Notes: a model not told the origin generated them from the letters alone. A DNA stretch of 64,000 nt from Rhizopus sp. PT2906 (GCA_025529335.1 JAMYHX010000113.1:35068-99067), one strand, 5' to 3'; numbered from the stretch's first letter, positions 10,548 to 21,927 are shown. Made by a program: numbers and translations.

Positions 10548-12030
10548 TTTATGAAATTTAAAGTAAAAAAGAAAGAAGCAAGTGTAAAAAAAAGTTTCAA
10601 AAAAAAAATTTCAGAAAAAAAAAAAAAAAAGACCGCAGACGACACTTCAAAAAGCACCTAATTATTTCAGCTCTTTATTATTTGATTGGATGACAAGCTG
10701 ATGACGTAATTAATATTGTTTTTCTTTGCAACGTGCTTGTGTGATCGTATCCAAGTATTTCTTGGTGCCTTTATGACGAGAGAATTGGATACACGCTTTG
10801 GGTTGATTCACAATTCAGTTTGAATGAATTTAGCTTTTATCAATCCCGTGTTGTCTCTGTTTATGGTGGCTCACTATTTCTAGACTCCGCAATCATTTTT
10901 TCTGCATGTTAATATTTATTGATGTTGATTGACGCCATTATAGAGCTTCATAATTATGTGGGCATAATAAGCCTCAATATGGCTCAATAATGACAATGAA
11001 AAGATAAAAGACATATGAGGTCTCTTGAGGGAGTACCACTATCAAAATGGGCAATAATGCTTGTACTTTGGTTAAACAAGGAAAATGACTTAATACCTCC
11101 GTAACTCACAAGGAAAGCATAAACTTGTTCTCTTTCACCCATTAGCATTGAGCAAGAGTAGTCTATAAGGAACACTGCAAAACAAATATCCTGAAAAATG
11201 CCTGTACTCTTCCGCTTATAATCATATAATATCTTTCCAATGTTGTCCATAATCAAGACAGCCTTAGAAAACACGTAAATGAAACGATCTACAAGAAGAA
11301 AATGAGCACAAGATCATCATGTGAGAAGAAGAGCTTTATGATAAACAGAAAGAGTTTTCTGTCAGCCAGAACATCAAAGAGTCAATACACCAATGAACGT
11401 ATAATCAACGAGAATAAAGCTTGACAGTGCTCTTTGTCACAAAATGATCAAAGGAAAAGGAAGGATACATGCTTTAGTTCTGACAATAAAATCAAGAGAA
11501 AGCTTTGTGGCTTGAATAATTGGACTTTTTGTCCTGTGTTCGTTGCTTCTCAAGGACACTTTGCCAAATTCTCTATAGGACTCGTTTAATCTAGAACTGA
11601 ATTCATAAACATTACTACATTGAAAGGACTGTCCAACTCGTGACCGTTTGTTAGTTTAATGAATTCGATGTGGTGCGCATGTTGGTGTGCGCCAAGACTG
11701 CACATAAAAACGAAAATTTTTTTTTGCGTCATCAAGTTTCCACTTCTTTCTGTTACGTCGACATCCTCTTTTTCGTCATCAAAACTGTAAAGTATTCCCG
11801 ACTGAGTAAGCTTATCCAATAAAAGAGCAAAGTATTGAAACAATTCAATTATAGTGAAAATAGTAAAGGAAGATAAAGAGGGAAAGCATATTTTACATTT
11901 ATAAAAAGAACAAGAAGGCTTTATTCCATACAAAACAAACAAAAGGTAAGGAGAGAAAGAAAAAGACATTGTTTATATCGTACAGTGTTTTATTCACAAG
12001 AAATAGCAACGTCATTATCTTTGTTTAAAA
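10548..12030. other. Intergenic region with decayed coding sequence
   Basis: The left end is the Tra2 promoter, with poly-A/T runs near 10600-10630. The centre holds a broken minus-strand gene-like sequence (see the separate entry at 10984-11970). The right end is the bZIP promoter and 5' leader. I see no intact gene. Confidence 0.5.
10984..11970 (-). pseudogene. Decayed protein-coding sequence, family not recognised
   Basis: Minus-strand fragments with natural-looking codon use follow one another in different frames. One piece around 11590-11820 contains HIEFIKLTNGHELDS. A frame-shifted continuation at 11440-11600 contains LNESYREFGKVSLRS. A third piece at 10984-11262 contains DYKRKSTGIFQDIC and VYAFLVSYGG, preceded by a good TTGTAG acceptor. 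Stops and frame changes separate them, so a functional product is unlikely. It may be a dead member of a fungal multigene family. No function can be assigned. Confidence 0.35.
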
Positions 12031-13428
12031 ATGGCAGACTCAGTTATTGAAGATACCTATTCCAACAGTGAAAATAAACAGGATCTTAAACGTCCTGCTG
12101 AAGAGCCAATACAAAAAGAGGCTAAAATAGCTAAACTGGATGACGATAATACAAGTGATACAACAACAAATGAAGAAAATATAAAAGAAGATACATCAGA
12201 CAATGCCCGAGAGAGTTCAGAAGCGGCTTCGGTGAATGAAGAAAGTCAAAGCAACCCCAATGCAACTATGGAAGATTCTATAAATAACAATAAATCGAGT
12301 GACACAAATGATGAGAAGATGATGAATCATGCTGGTCAATCAAAGAGAGAAGAACAACATGGTGATCAACAATTATCATTAGAACCGACACCGCAGTCGC
12401 AAGAGCAGCAGGCTAAGGAACCACAGGAGAAACAACCAGAGCCGTTACCAACTGCAGAACAAGATGGAACACAAGTGCAGACCAATCCATCACAGCACCC
12501 ACACCCACATTCTCATCCACATCCACATGCCATTTTAAATATTACTAATACACCACCTGTGCCTCCGGGCATGCATTTATTGAATGAATCTCAACAGCAT
12601 CAGATCATACAGCAGTATGTTCATGCACAGGGACACGATCTTGCCAACTTTACAGCAGCTTCTTTAGCTCAAGCGATGGTAGCCCCTATTGCTGTGCCTG
12701 CACTTGCATCTAATCTTCTTCAGTTTCAAAATGGTGCTGTAATTACTGCACTTCCAGGTCCTCCTTCTCAACTTCCCCAACCTGCAGCCATACCCCATCC
12801 AATGCCAGAAGACGCTCAGGGTAGCAAGAGACAAAGTACAAGAAATATGACCAATGATGAACGTCGACAGAGAAGGCTGCTAAGGAATAGACAAGCAGCT
12901 AAAGAATGCCGTAAAAAGAAGAAACAACATATTCATGATATGGAAGAAAAGATTGTTCAACTTGAACAACAGAATGCTTTGCTGCAAAAAGAAGTGGAAG
13001 AGCTTAAAAATAAATTAAATATAGCTGCGATGCAAGGTACCGAAGGATACCGATTGATGAAGGAAGTTGAAGAGTTGAATGCAAAACTAAGCATGGGAAA
13101 TATTCCAAATACAGCAGCAACGATGGCAGCTTCCAGCACGACCGTCGCTCATCCAGTTACTACAGACAGTAGTCCTGCTTCCGTCAACAGCAGTACTAAT
13201 ACTAACAAGGCTAATGACACTACTGACACAGCAATGTCATCACAGACTAAAGTGAGTGTAATCAAAGAAGAAGAGCAAGACGCGACCTGTGAAGGACCAA
13301 GTGTTACAAAGAGCGAATTTGATAAACAAGAAAATAGCGAGTCCAGTTTATCAACTGCTCAAGGTAAAATAATTATTCTCTGCTTCTTTTTCTTTATTGA
13401 CTTGATTTTTATAGAAGCAACTGCATAA
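12031..13428 (+). CDS. bZIP transcription factor, ATF/CREB-like
   Basis: Exons 12031-13363 and 13415-13428 give 448 residues; reading through the 51-nt intron also stays open and gives 465. The first ~260 residues are disordered, rich in Glu, Gln, Pro and His (a HPHPHSHPHPHA run). The basic region (~272-300) contains NRQAAKECRKKKKQH, with the N-x-x-A-A-x-x-C-R pattern of ATF/CREB and Atf1-type factors. A leucine zipper follows (~302-330). It should bind CRE/ATF sites as a dimer in the nucleus. No TAZ/HRR-type Atf1 modules are obvious, so the exact orthologue is uncertain. Splicing gives a C-terminus QEATA. Retention would add a hydrophobic IIILCFFFFIDLIFI segment. Confidence 0.87.
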   Translation: MADSVIEDTYSNSENKQDLKRPAEEPIQKEAKIAKLDDDNTSDTTTNEENIKEDTSDNARESSEAASVNEESQSNPNATMEDSINNNKSSDTNDEKMMNHAGQSKREEQHGDQQLSLEPTPQSQEQQAKEPQEKQPEPLPTAEQDGTQVQTNPSQHPHPHSHPHPHAILNITNTPPVPPGMHLLNESQQHQIIQQYVHAQGHDLANFTAASLAQAMVAPIAVPALASNLLQFQNGAVITALPGPPSQLPQPAAIPHPMPEDAQGSKRQSTRNMTNDERRQRRLLRNRQAAKECRKKKKQHIHDMEEKIVQLEQQNALLQKEVEELKNKLNIAAMQGTEGYRLMKEVEELNAKLSMGNIPNTAATMAASSTTVAHPVTTDSSPASVNSSTNTNKANDTTDTAMSSQTKVSVIKEEEQDATCEGPSVTKSEFDKQENSESSLSTAQGKIIILCFFFFIDLIFIEATA

Positions 13429-13876
13429 ATATTATATTCCTTACTTTGCTGCTTCTCTCTCTCTTTTTTATATCTCGCTTGCACTACCAAGAATAAGCAC
13501 ATTTTATTGGTTCATCTGTTTTGTATGTTTTAATCTCAGATGCATACGCAATATTTAAATAAAAAATTTTTTCCTCCATTTTCTTTTTTCCTCTTTTTCT
13601 TTAGAACAAAAAAAGAACTTTTTTATAAAGTAACAAGCGAGAGAGTTTTACTTATCACATACATATATTCCTCTTTATAGCCTTTATTTATCTCTACCCC
13701 AAAACATCCAAACCAGTTAGGACATACTCACACAAAAAGTAGTTAGCGTTACATACCGTCTTTAATTTCTGCTTCTTCCCCCCCTCCTCTTTTACATTTA
13801 TATCAACCAAGCACTCAAACTCACTCACACACAATCACACACTATTCTTTTATAACTGAAAGCAAAAAAAAAAAAC
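13429..13876. other. Intergenic 3' region and Nab3-like gene promoter
   Basis: This pyrimidine- and A-rich stretch holds CA-rich leader sequence (CACTCACACACAATCACACAC) just before the next gene. It holds no coding sequence that I can support. Confidence 0.5.
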
Positions 13877-15934
13877 ATGACAGACAACAATAAGCCAACA
13901 GTTGTAGATGATTTCTTCTCGGCATTATTTGCCAATGATAATAATAAATTGAATACTAAGGAACCAGTATCTGAAGAACCAAAAGAACAAGAACCTGACC
14001 GTCCTCAAGACCCTTACCGTCGTTTACAGACTCAGCAGGAACAACAGCAACATGAAGCAATGCTCCAAGGGCAAGAGATGAAGCAAACTAAAAAATACAA
14101 TTATGCTAAAAAGCATGAAACAGAATTAGATGAGTTTGATGAGTATTCTTTACTTAGTAGTAAACGTAAACTAGATGACGCTACTACTCATAGTGGTCGT
14201 CAAGCGCCATCTAAAAAAAGAGTTGCTGCGCCTGATGCCAACAGCATATTATCAAAGAAAAATGTTGATTGGAGCGATGTCTCTCCTGAGTCCCGTATGC
14301 TGATACGCCAATTACCCGCTCGTGTTGATAAAGAAGATGTGATGGCCTATTTTAGTGCTTATGGTGAAGTTCTTGAAGTTGTCTTTAAAAATACGTTTGG
14401 CTTTGTTCAATTTGATAGTCCCTTTGCTTGTGCAAACGCTGTTCAATGTGAGAATGGTAAAAAGTTTAAAGGAATTACGTTAGGTAAGTGTGATTGCTCT
14501 CGTGTATGAATTGATAAACTGACTTTTCTTTTTTTGTAGAATTGGAGATATGTCGTACCAAGCCCTACTTTGCCCGTGAGGATGATAGGCATCGCCAAAA
14601 ATTAGCAAGACCTGGTCCTAAAATTCACCGAAGAAATGACGATCACTCTTATAATAGACGCCTAGAAAATCGTCATCAAGCACCACCACCACAACAACAA
14701 CAAAAGTATGCAGATAATACCGAATATGACCCTCGTCATCCTGAAATTAGCTTGAATACCCAGATTCCAGTGGTTAAGATCATTGCTTGGAATAACGTTT
14801 CTCAACAGTTTATTTCAAATGTTGAAGATGAATTTAGAAAGAAAAGTATCTCTGTGGCTACGGTTATTTTACAATTCCCAAATACCAGAGAATCTCTTGT
14901 AAAGCAGATGGCGATGGAAGGTGTAAAGGCTGTAGTTACTATTAACCGTGATCTTGAGAGTCAGCGAAAAGTTTCCCTTCAGGTATTTACTCCCAATACG
15001 ACCGGCAGAGGCATTAGATTTGATGGTAAGTTATTTATTGCATATTTGTTTACTTCTAAACTAACACGTAAACATTGTATTAGAATATGACAGTATATTG
15101 GGTGAGCAAGCTGCTGAAATTGTGTTACGTTCCTTGTCTCCCTCTGAGTCTACATACCACAGTTCTGCCCTATCTTCTGTTCCCGTACAGAATAACTATC
15201 CAGCTGCAACAATGTCTAGTACTAATAGCAGACAAAGTATTGCTACAAGTACTAGTAGTCCTGCCTCAGCACCTATTCAGTCTATTGACTCTAATACCCT
15301 TGCAGCTGTCTATAGTTTACTACAGCCTAAGCCCGTCCCTGTGAGACAATATCAACAACCAAACCAGGCTCATACGACTACTACTACTACTTCTACTACT
15401 AATACTACTAGTGCTGTTGCTGCTATTACCACTCCTCCAACACAATATCAAATGCCCCAACAGCAGCAACAACAGCAACAACAGCCTACTGTATCCCAGC
15501 TGTTGGCCACTCTGTTGAACGGTCTTAATCAGAACAATAGTTCTAGTAGTTCTCTCAGTTCAGCAACTGCAAACCTATCTATTTCACCCAAGGCAAACCA
15601 TATGACCATGACAGCACCATTCAATATGCATCCACCTCAACTCCAAGCGCAACAACAACAACAACAGCAACAACCAAACATTGCCCAGCTACTGAGTACC
15701 GCTTTAAATGGCAATCCTATGGTAGCACAGCTACTATCAAGCCAACCATCGCTTGCCAATAACAGTAACATGATGAATGATAACCAAATAAGAAATATCC
15801 TTGCCAACTATCAAATGATGCAACCTTCTTCAAATCAACCAAGATCTTCATCAACAAACGCGCCTTCTCCCACTGCACCTCCCACTATTCCCAATTCTAA
15901 TTCCTTTAACCTTACTACAATGGCAAGATATTAA
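13877..15934 (+). CDS. nab3: Nab3-like RRM RNA-binding protein
   Basis: Exons 13877-14483, 14540-15025 and 15084-15934 encode 647 residues. An acidic, Gln-rich N-terminus is followed by a single RRM (~135-210) with RMLIRQLPARVDKEDV and NTFGFVQFDSP, the form seen in Nab3 (the RNP1 is FGFVQF after a short beta hairpin). A second globular region (~275-395) with VVKIIAWNNVSQQF resembles the anticodon-binding-like fold found in Nab3/NCOA5 proteins. The C-terminal third is Gln/Ser/Pro/Asn-rich with poly-Thr (ACT repeat) and poly-Gln (CAA/CAG repeat) runs. Nab3 works with Nrd1 and Sen1 in early transcription termination and RNA decay in the nucleus. The domain order supports the call; the partner dependence is inferred. 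Confidence 0.75.
15380..15680 (+). repeat. Coding trinucleotide repeats (ACT, CAA/CAG)
   Basis: Within the Nab3-like gene, an (ACT)n-like run near 15376-15410 codes poly-Thr. CAA/CAG runs near 15460-15485 and 15650-15672 code poly-Gln. Such tracts commonly vary in length between strains. Confidence 0.8.
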
Positions 15935-16981
15935 TAAAATAGTTTATTCTTTTATATAAAATCATCTTCTTTTTGCCTTGTTCGCTTTCATATTGCATAA
16001 AAAAGAGATCAAAAGTGTGCATGTGTGTATATGTGTGTGTGAATTGAAGGGAAAGAAAGTTTCGGTTAAATTCTATCCCTCTTACAAAGGTTTTTATTCA
16101 ATCTGATTGGCTAATTTCTATATATTACTAAACAGATATTTATTTATAAATAACCAAAACTTATTCGTGCACATTACAAGATCAATAACAATTAAACACT
16201 TTATGTCTTCTTTATTATTTAAAAAGACAGTATTTAATACATAGAATGAGCTTGATATTTTTGAGTATAATATAAATAATATAAATGTGGTCAACGCATA
16301 AATGAAATGTAGCTGAAAAAGTTGTTAGAGACTTCATAGTCTGATCTTGTCTTCTTTTTCTTTTCTTCTTCTTCTGGACCAAAGCAAGGCCAGTTATTCC
16401 CCACCTAGTCCTAAGGTATGTTTTATTCTTTACTCTTGTAAGAAACTGATATGTAGTATTATAGATCATAAAATCGAAAGTAGCACTGGTACTAGCTGGG
16501 GGTAGTTTGGCTCTTACCAAACTTTGATTCCATCCACTCCTTCAACCCCTTCCGCTCCTTTAGCTCTTCTCTTTCTTGTTCCTCTCTTGTCTCTTGCTCT
16601 TTTCGGGCTGGTTATCGCTAGTCCAACCCAGGATACACTTCGGATAAGATATTGATAATCTCTTTATAACTTTACTCACCTTTCTTGTCTTTGTTTTTCT
16701 CTTATAAATCCTCCTCTTTTATAATATCAATTTAATAACTGGTTTACTAATAATTTCTTTATTCATTCTTTTACTTTTGATGTACTTTCTTTTTATTATT
16801 ATTTGTTGTCTGAAATTATAATTTTTTTATCAGTGTGCGAATAATATGCGAATAAAGTGTATTACTAAACATGAATGACGCGAAAAAGAGCTGGCTCTGA
16901 GTTGATATATGTATATAAAAAGCATTGAAAGTTTTTTTCTTTTCTTTTCTTTTCCCTTGCTATTTGCTCACATTCAAAAAA
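15935..16981. other. Intergenic region; possible small coding remnants
   Basis: This long AT-rich spacer lies ahead of sod1. On the minus strand near 16490-16740, splice-like signals (GTGAGT, TAG) join into a very basic, Lys/Arg/Glu-rich peptide (FIREKQRQERSDNQPEKSK), with a second frame reading ELKERKGLKEWMESKFG. No start codon or complete frame could be fixed, so I call this a remnant at most. The last ~60 nt form the sod1 leader. Confidence 0.4.
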
Positions 16982-17602
16982 ATGGTTAACGCTGTCGCTG
17001 TTCTCAAGGGTAACGATGTCTCTGGTGTCGTCAAGTTCACTCAAGCTACTGAAAATGATCCCGTCCTTATTGAAGCCAACTTCACCGGTTTGAAGCCCGG
17101 TAAACACGGTTTCCACGTTCACGAGTTTGGTGACAATACCAATGGTGAGTTTTATTCAATATATAAATCATCACGCATTGACATAACCTTTTAGGTTGTA
17201 TCTCTGCTGGTCCTCACTATAACCCTCATGGCAAGACCCACGGTGCTCCTGAAGCCGAAGTTCGTCATGCTGGTGACTTGGGCAACATTGTTGCAAACGA
17301 AAAGGGTGAAGCTTCTTTGAAGATTGAAGACTCTCATGTCAAGTTGATTGGCCCTTACTCTGTCATTGGGTAAAAAAAGAAAAAGAAAAGTATGTAGACA
17401 TTGTTGTTAACCTCTATGGCCATGTAGTCGTACCATTGTCATCCACGCTGATGAAGATGACCTCGGTCTCGGTGGCCACGAATTATCTCTTAGCACTGGT
17501 AACGCTGGTGACCGTTTGGCCTGTGGTGTCATTGGTGGTAAGTACTAGATGATATGCATAAATTCTAATGCTCTAATCCCTGTTTAAATAGTTACCAAAT
17601 AA
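16982..17602 (+). CDS. sod1: Cu/Zn superoxide dismutase
   Basis: Exons 16982-17144, 17195-17369, 17428-17537 and 17592-17602 encode 152 residues, the usual length. The copper/zinc ligands are in place: HGFHVHEFGDNT, then the loop GPHYNPHGKTHGAP with a zinc Asp following, and IVIHADEDDLG with the fourth copper His. The C-terminal GNAGDRLACGVIG carries the active-site Arg and the disulfide Cys; its partner Cys is in NGCISAG. The enzyme dismutates superoxide in the cytosol and intermembrane space and needs copper loading by Ccs1. No signal peptide is present. The final exon codes only V-T-K. Two metallothionein-like genes are in the same window, but not adjacent. Confidence 0.97.
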
Positions 17603-17656
17603 AGTGGAACCGCTGCACACACATACCCATTTTTTTAAAAAAAAATAAAGTTTTGT

Positions 17657-18136
17657 TTATTTATGCAATTCATGTATCATGTCTTTTAATACATTTTTTA
17701 TGGCTGCTTCCTGAGTCAAATCTGTCATGTCCTATGCTATACGTGTTATTTTAAAAAAGTAAATAAACTGTTTCTTTCTTGCCTTCATCAAGACATCTTG
17801 TTCAGGTTGATTCAAGAATCGATAATTTTTCATAATATATAAATACGTGTCATTATTTAAAAAGACGTTCCTTAACAATACTTTAAAGAAATAATGATGT
17901 GCATCCAAGAGTTGGTTGATTGAAGGTAAAATGTCTTTTGTGTCTTGTTGTGCCCTTGTTCTTATGTTCTGACGCTCCTCATTTGACAATGAAGCTAATT
18001 CTGTTTCAATAAATATACACCAATCTGTACATTGTGTTATAAAAAGTGGCTGCCAGGATGCCACATTAGGTTGTCTGGCTTCTTTTAATAATTGGTTGAA
18101 TGTAAGAATGGCATTTACAAGTGAAGTTATTTCCAT
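17657..18136 (-). CDS. Hypothetical protein, 142 residues, with a GC-AG intron
   Basis: Exons 18136-17783 and 17731-17657 are joined by a 51-nt intron whose donor is AAG|GCAAGA and whose acceptor is CATAG. Without this intron the frame ends in a hydrophobic tail and stop at the acceptor itself. With it, a charged helical end MTDLTQEAAIKNVLK follows. The protein is all-helical looking and soluble, with a NAILTFNQLLKEARQP segment and TDWCIFIETELASLSNEE. I do not recognise the family. The start lies only 36 bp behind the stop of the SAM-carrier gene on the same strand, so its promoter must overlap that gene's end. It converges on sod1 with 54 bp between stops. Confidence 0.6.
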
Positions 18137-18172
18137 ACAAGAAGAAGAAAAAAATATAAAAATAAGAGTGAC

Positions 18173-19194
18173 TTAGAATCTCTCGTCTAATACATGAAGC
18201 TGTACAAATGTTTTGAGAGCTTTTTCATAGACGCCTAAAAAGATACTTCCACCAATCGATATCCACATGATACGAGGACCCACACCAGAGAATAAGGCTC
18301 TTGGCCCTTCTTCAGCTACGATGCGTTTCATGGTAGAGATGATACCATCATAGTGTTTTCCAGACGCTTGGTTCTAAATGTGCATCATTAGTCCTACTCT
18401 TCTTTTTTTTTTTTTTTTTCTTTACTTTATGAGAAAGCATGATTCGAGTCTTGCAAACATCCAAAGGAGTTGTCACTCCTGCTGCAATACCACCAGCTAC
18501 AGAACCCATAAAGGCAGCCTCATAAGGTTCCGTACGACGGCCCTTCATAACTGCATAGGATTGTTTAAAGTATTCATACAATGGGAACTGAATACATGTA
18601 AATGGAATTTCTCGAGCCACAGTCGACAAAAATCCACGATACATGCCTAGGATGCCTTCGGTTCGCAGCACATGTGAGACGGCGGCTGATGTGGATGTAA
18701 ATTGCTTGGTTTGCATACGTTGCTTGATCACTTCTGTAGGCACTCTTACTGTGCAGGCAATCGTTTCACCACATGAAGCTGCAATCATGTGGGTCAGAGG
18801 TGCATGATCTAGGGTTGTACTCAAGACGCGTTTGGTGGCTTCATAGGTGACAAAAAATAAGGAAGCTGCCCAAATAAAGTCAATTTTCTTTATTATTTTT
18901 TTTTTTTGTTTTCTTTCTCTTGTATTATACCATTAGGTGCACTTCCAATAACTGCACTTAATAAACCAGAGTAGATGCCTCGAAAGCCTCCAGAGGCAAT
19001 GAAGCCATGTTGTGATTGTAATCTTGTCTTGATCGTGTCTATCAAATATATAAGATATACATAGAAAAAAAAGACACACAACATGGATAAATAACTTTAC
19101 CCAATGGAAAAAGAACAGTATCTACAGCTGTACCAGCACAAGCACCAGCAAGCATAGCTTGTTTCAAGGTGCCCTGTTGGTTATTGTTGCTCAT
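18173..19194 (-). CDS. pet8: Mitochondrial S-adenosylmethionine carrier (SLC25A26/Pet8)
   Basis: Exons 19194-19101, 19038-18931, 18865-18426 and 18373-18173 encode 280 residues, typical for the family. The three mitochondrial-carrier repeats carry PLDTIKTRLQSQ, PTEVIKQRMQTK and PLDVCKTRIM signatures. The substrate-region features GETIACTVRVPTEVIKQRMQ and GFLSTVAREIPFTCIQFPLYE match Pet8-type SAM carriers. The protein sits in the inner mitochondrial membrane and exchanges cytosolic SAM for S-adenosylhomocysteine, supplying methylation, biotin and lipoate synthesis in the matrix. Intron 3 includes a long poly-T run. The call rests on whole-sequence resemblance and the motifs above. Confidence 0.9.
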
Positions 19195-19266
19195 TACTAG
19201 GAAAGGGGGGAAGAAAAGAAAAAAAAATTTGAGTATATTTAGGCTCCCCCTCAATATTAACTTTAT

Positions 19267-20107
19267 TTAAGGCCACACCAAGATCTTCTTTTTGATATCA
19301 TCGTTCCAGCTATTACAGACCTCTTCTTGATCAGGACCTTCACATAACTGGCCAACATCCTTTTCAATCCATTGATCTAATGCACCAACAATAGAAGCAA
19401 CCACTTTGGTCACATAGGTACTCACTGCCTTATCTTCACTTAATTGACCTACACCATGCTTGGCCAATGTACGATGGATCGATCTACGAGTATCTTTGGC
19501 CAAGTTCTTGACGAGCACACCGTTATCAAAAGAAGCATATTCACCAACCTGTCTACGGATACGGCCGATACAACGTTCCTTTACATCATCTAAAAAGTGA
19601 CAAATAGAGGGTGGGTTGCCACAACGATAATCCATCTTTTCACCTATCAGAAGCAGTATTACTTCCTGTGTCTCATGTAATAAAAAAAGACTTACATTCT
19701 TCCAAGGTCCAGCTTTCGCCCTTAGGTGGCATCTTTCTAGTCAATCTCTTTGGGTTATTACAGTCACCTTTATAAGGATTTTCTTCGTTAAAGATAACTT
19801 GATAAAATCCTTCAGCCAATCTGGGCTTAGATAATTCTGTATTAGCAAATTGTTCAAGAGTTGACTTGATGCTCGCTCGTATGTCGTCCACAAGTTCTCC
19901 ATTAGATACATGAGTTGTAATCTTGGAAGGTACGCTGACTTTTGGAATAGAAGAAGTCAATTGGCTTTGTAATCTGTTGACACTCATGTCAATGATGGGT
20001 TTATAGACATCAGCAAAGTCTGCAGACACACCACGTCTACAGTCCATTTCACAGGCAAGTGCTGCACTAGTCAAAGTCAAGAACAAGGCAATTGTTTTAA
20101 CCAACAT
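19267..20107 (-). CDS. Secreted fungal protein of unknown function
   Basis: Exons 20107-19696 and 19643-19267 encode 262 residues. A clear signal peptide (MLVKTIALFLTLTSAALA, cleavage after ALA) is followed by a mature protein with about ten cysteines in two parts (CEMDCRRG at the mature start; GDCNNP, EECEK, RCGNPPSICHFL, ERCIGR, QLCEG, VCNSW), suggesting disulfide bonds. No anchor or retention signal is seen. I do not recognise a catalytic motif. It may be a cell-wall or extracellular protein. The second half is rich in charged helices (LAKDTRRSIHRTLAKHG). No toxin-like feature is apparent. Confidence 0.72.
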
Positions 20108-20228
20108 GTTTTTTTTTTTTAATTAAGAGAGAAAGAAGTAGATAAAATAGAAAAAAAGAGAGAGAGAAATTATTTAAATTTAATATTCAATCAACTATTA
20201 ATAGAATAAAATAAAAAGGGATATTATT

Positions 20229-21927
20229 TTAGTAACAGATTGTGTAACCAAAATTTGCCCTTACATTTTCTTTACAGTGACGCTGGACATTTTCAAATAC
20301 TTTAAGTAGCTTTCGTCTTGCGCCGAGAGTGTTGACGCCAGCATCGATCATGTCTTGATCTGACATACGTACGACTTGCTTCCAATCCATTCCTATAAAT
20401 GCATGTCCATACTTGTGTAATCTGAGGCTTCTTAGCCAAGCCTGAACATCTATTTAAGGCGATATTAGTATATCAGCAGTTTCTTTTTTTTTTTTTTTTT
20501 TTTTTTTACCCTTCATCAATTCAAAGTCAACTGTTTCTGCCGCAATCTTGTCTTTTAATGCACGAGCTTGTGAAGATCGCTTACGTCTTCTGGCAAGACC
20601 TGTCAAAGGCTGTTGTTGCTTAGAGACGTCATTTTGAACTTCATCTGCTACTGCTTGACTGACAGTTTCCATACTAGATGGCTTTTGTATTATTGTTGTT
20701 GACGATGATGATGAAGAAGAAGTAACAGAAGTACTACTAGGAGAACATCTAGGATCATTCAATCTGATCGAGGTATCATTCTTGAGCCTAGCATGAGCCT
20801 GCTCGAGCGCATAATCAAGTAAAGGTGATTGTTGTTCCTCTTCGTGTATCGTCCACGTATCCTCCTTCTTCTTCTTTTGGCTATGCGTGGTCATCGGCTT
20901 CTTTGATAAAGAGCCAAATGTCCAGTTATTCTTTTCGTCCAACTTATCTTGAGGGAATGGCCAGTCACTGGTGGTGATGGGTGTTGAGAATAAGGACTTG
21001 TGAGTGAGGTCGGAAGAGGCACGAAGTCGGGAAGTACGAGAAAACAAGTCGGGCTTACTATGAAGCGAGGAGGAAGAGGAAGAGGAGATGGTTGAATTTG
21101 TGACAGATGAAGAAGAGGATGAGTTGATAGTCGCCTGTAGTTGTGCTCGAGCAGCAAGCGCCTTTTCATACAAGGGACCAGGATGACTAAGGCCCAAAGG
21201 TTTGGATAATAGACTACGTCGACCCAGATCATCTGGTTCACTTATGGCTGATACGTTACACATGGGCATGTTGCGTCGCTTATAAAACTGTCTTTTTCTA
21301 GACTCGTCTTCGATGACCGAGTGGCTATGACCAAACAGGGGCACATCTATAAAGGTGTTAGGTGGTATATAAAAATTATCAAGCTTACCATTTTCCTGAC
21401 CAGCAGAACTACCATAAGGGTTTTGATTTGCTAATTGCTGTAAGACAGTAATAAGGAATCGGATCTGAATTTGAGATGCATTTTGAACGACAGTATAAAG
21501 AGCAGCAGTTCTCTCTGCATCCGATCGACATCGAAACCACTGATTGATATGGTGTAACTCATCTTTAAATTCTTGATCTAAACTGGCAGCAGCCACTTCT
21601 TCAAGCATTTGTTCATATCGTTGAATATTTTCAAACCATCGATCAATCGCTTCAGCTATAAAGGCTGTCAGTTGTACAAGAACAGGGAACATGCAAAAAA
21701 AACTAACCTTCAGGAGAATAAGATTTCAATCGAGTAGGTTGAGTCTGTAGGATGTCAGATGCTGCTCTTCCCTTATAATAGTAACTATTGTTATTGTTGG
21801 TATATCTTCTTTGACTTGGTAAACTTAATAAATCAGATGCTGTTAAGGAACGAAAAGGTGAAGGAGGGATATTATTGGTTGTTTGTCTGGGAAATATGTT
21901 AAATAAATTATCTTCCATAGTGGTCAT
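20229..21927 (-). CDS. vts1: Vts1/Smaug SAM-domain RNA-binding protein
   Basis: Exons 21927-21708, 21655-20510 and 20449-20229 encode 528 residues. A further 42-nt segment (21388-21347) has a GTAAGC donor, a CTAAC branch-like box and a TTTATAG end, so it may be a fourth intron (514 residues); it is in frame either way. An N-terminal helical domain (AEAIDRWFENIQRYEQMLEE..) matches the Vts1/Smaug analogue of the PHAT region. The C-terminus is a SAM domain (DVQAWLRSLRLHKYGHAFIG, then GVNTLGARRKLLKVFE) that binds CNGG-loop hairpins in mRNAs and recruits deadenylation/decay. The linker is Ser-rich. The intron before the SAM exon contains a run of over 20 T. Confidence 0.9.

Noticed and set aside
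15087..15344. 85-codon frame overlapping the Nab3-like third exon
   Set aside because: It is a frame-shifted shadow. The exon reading EYDSILGEQAAEIVLR is in another frame and continues the spliced protein.
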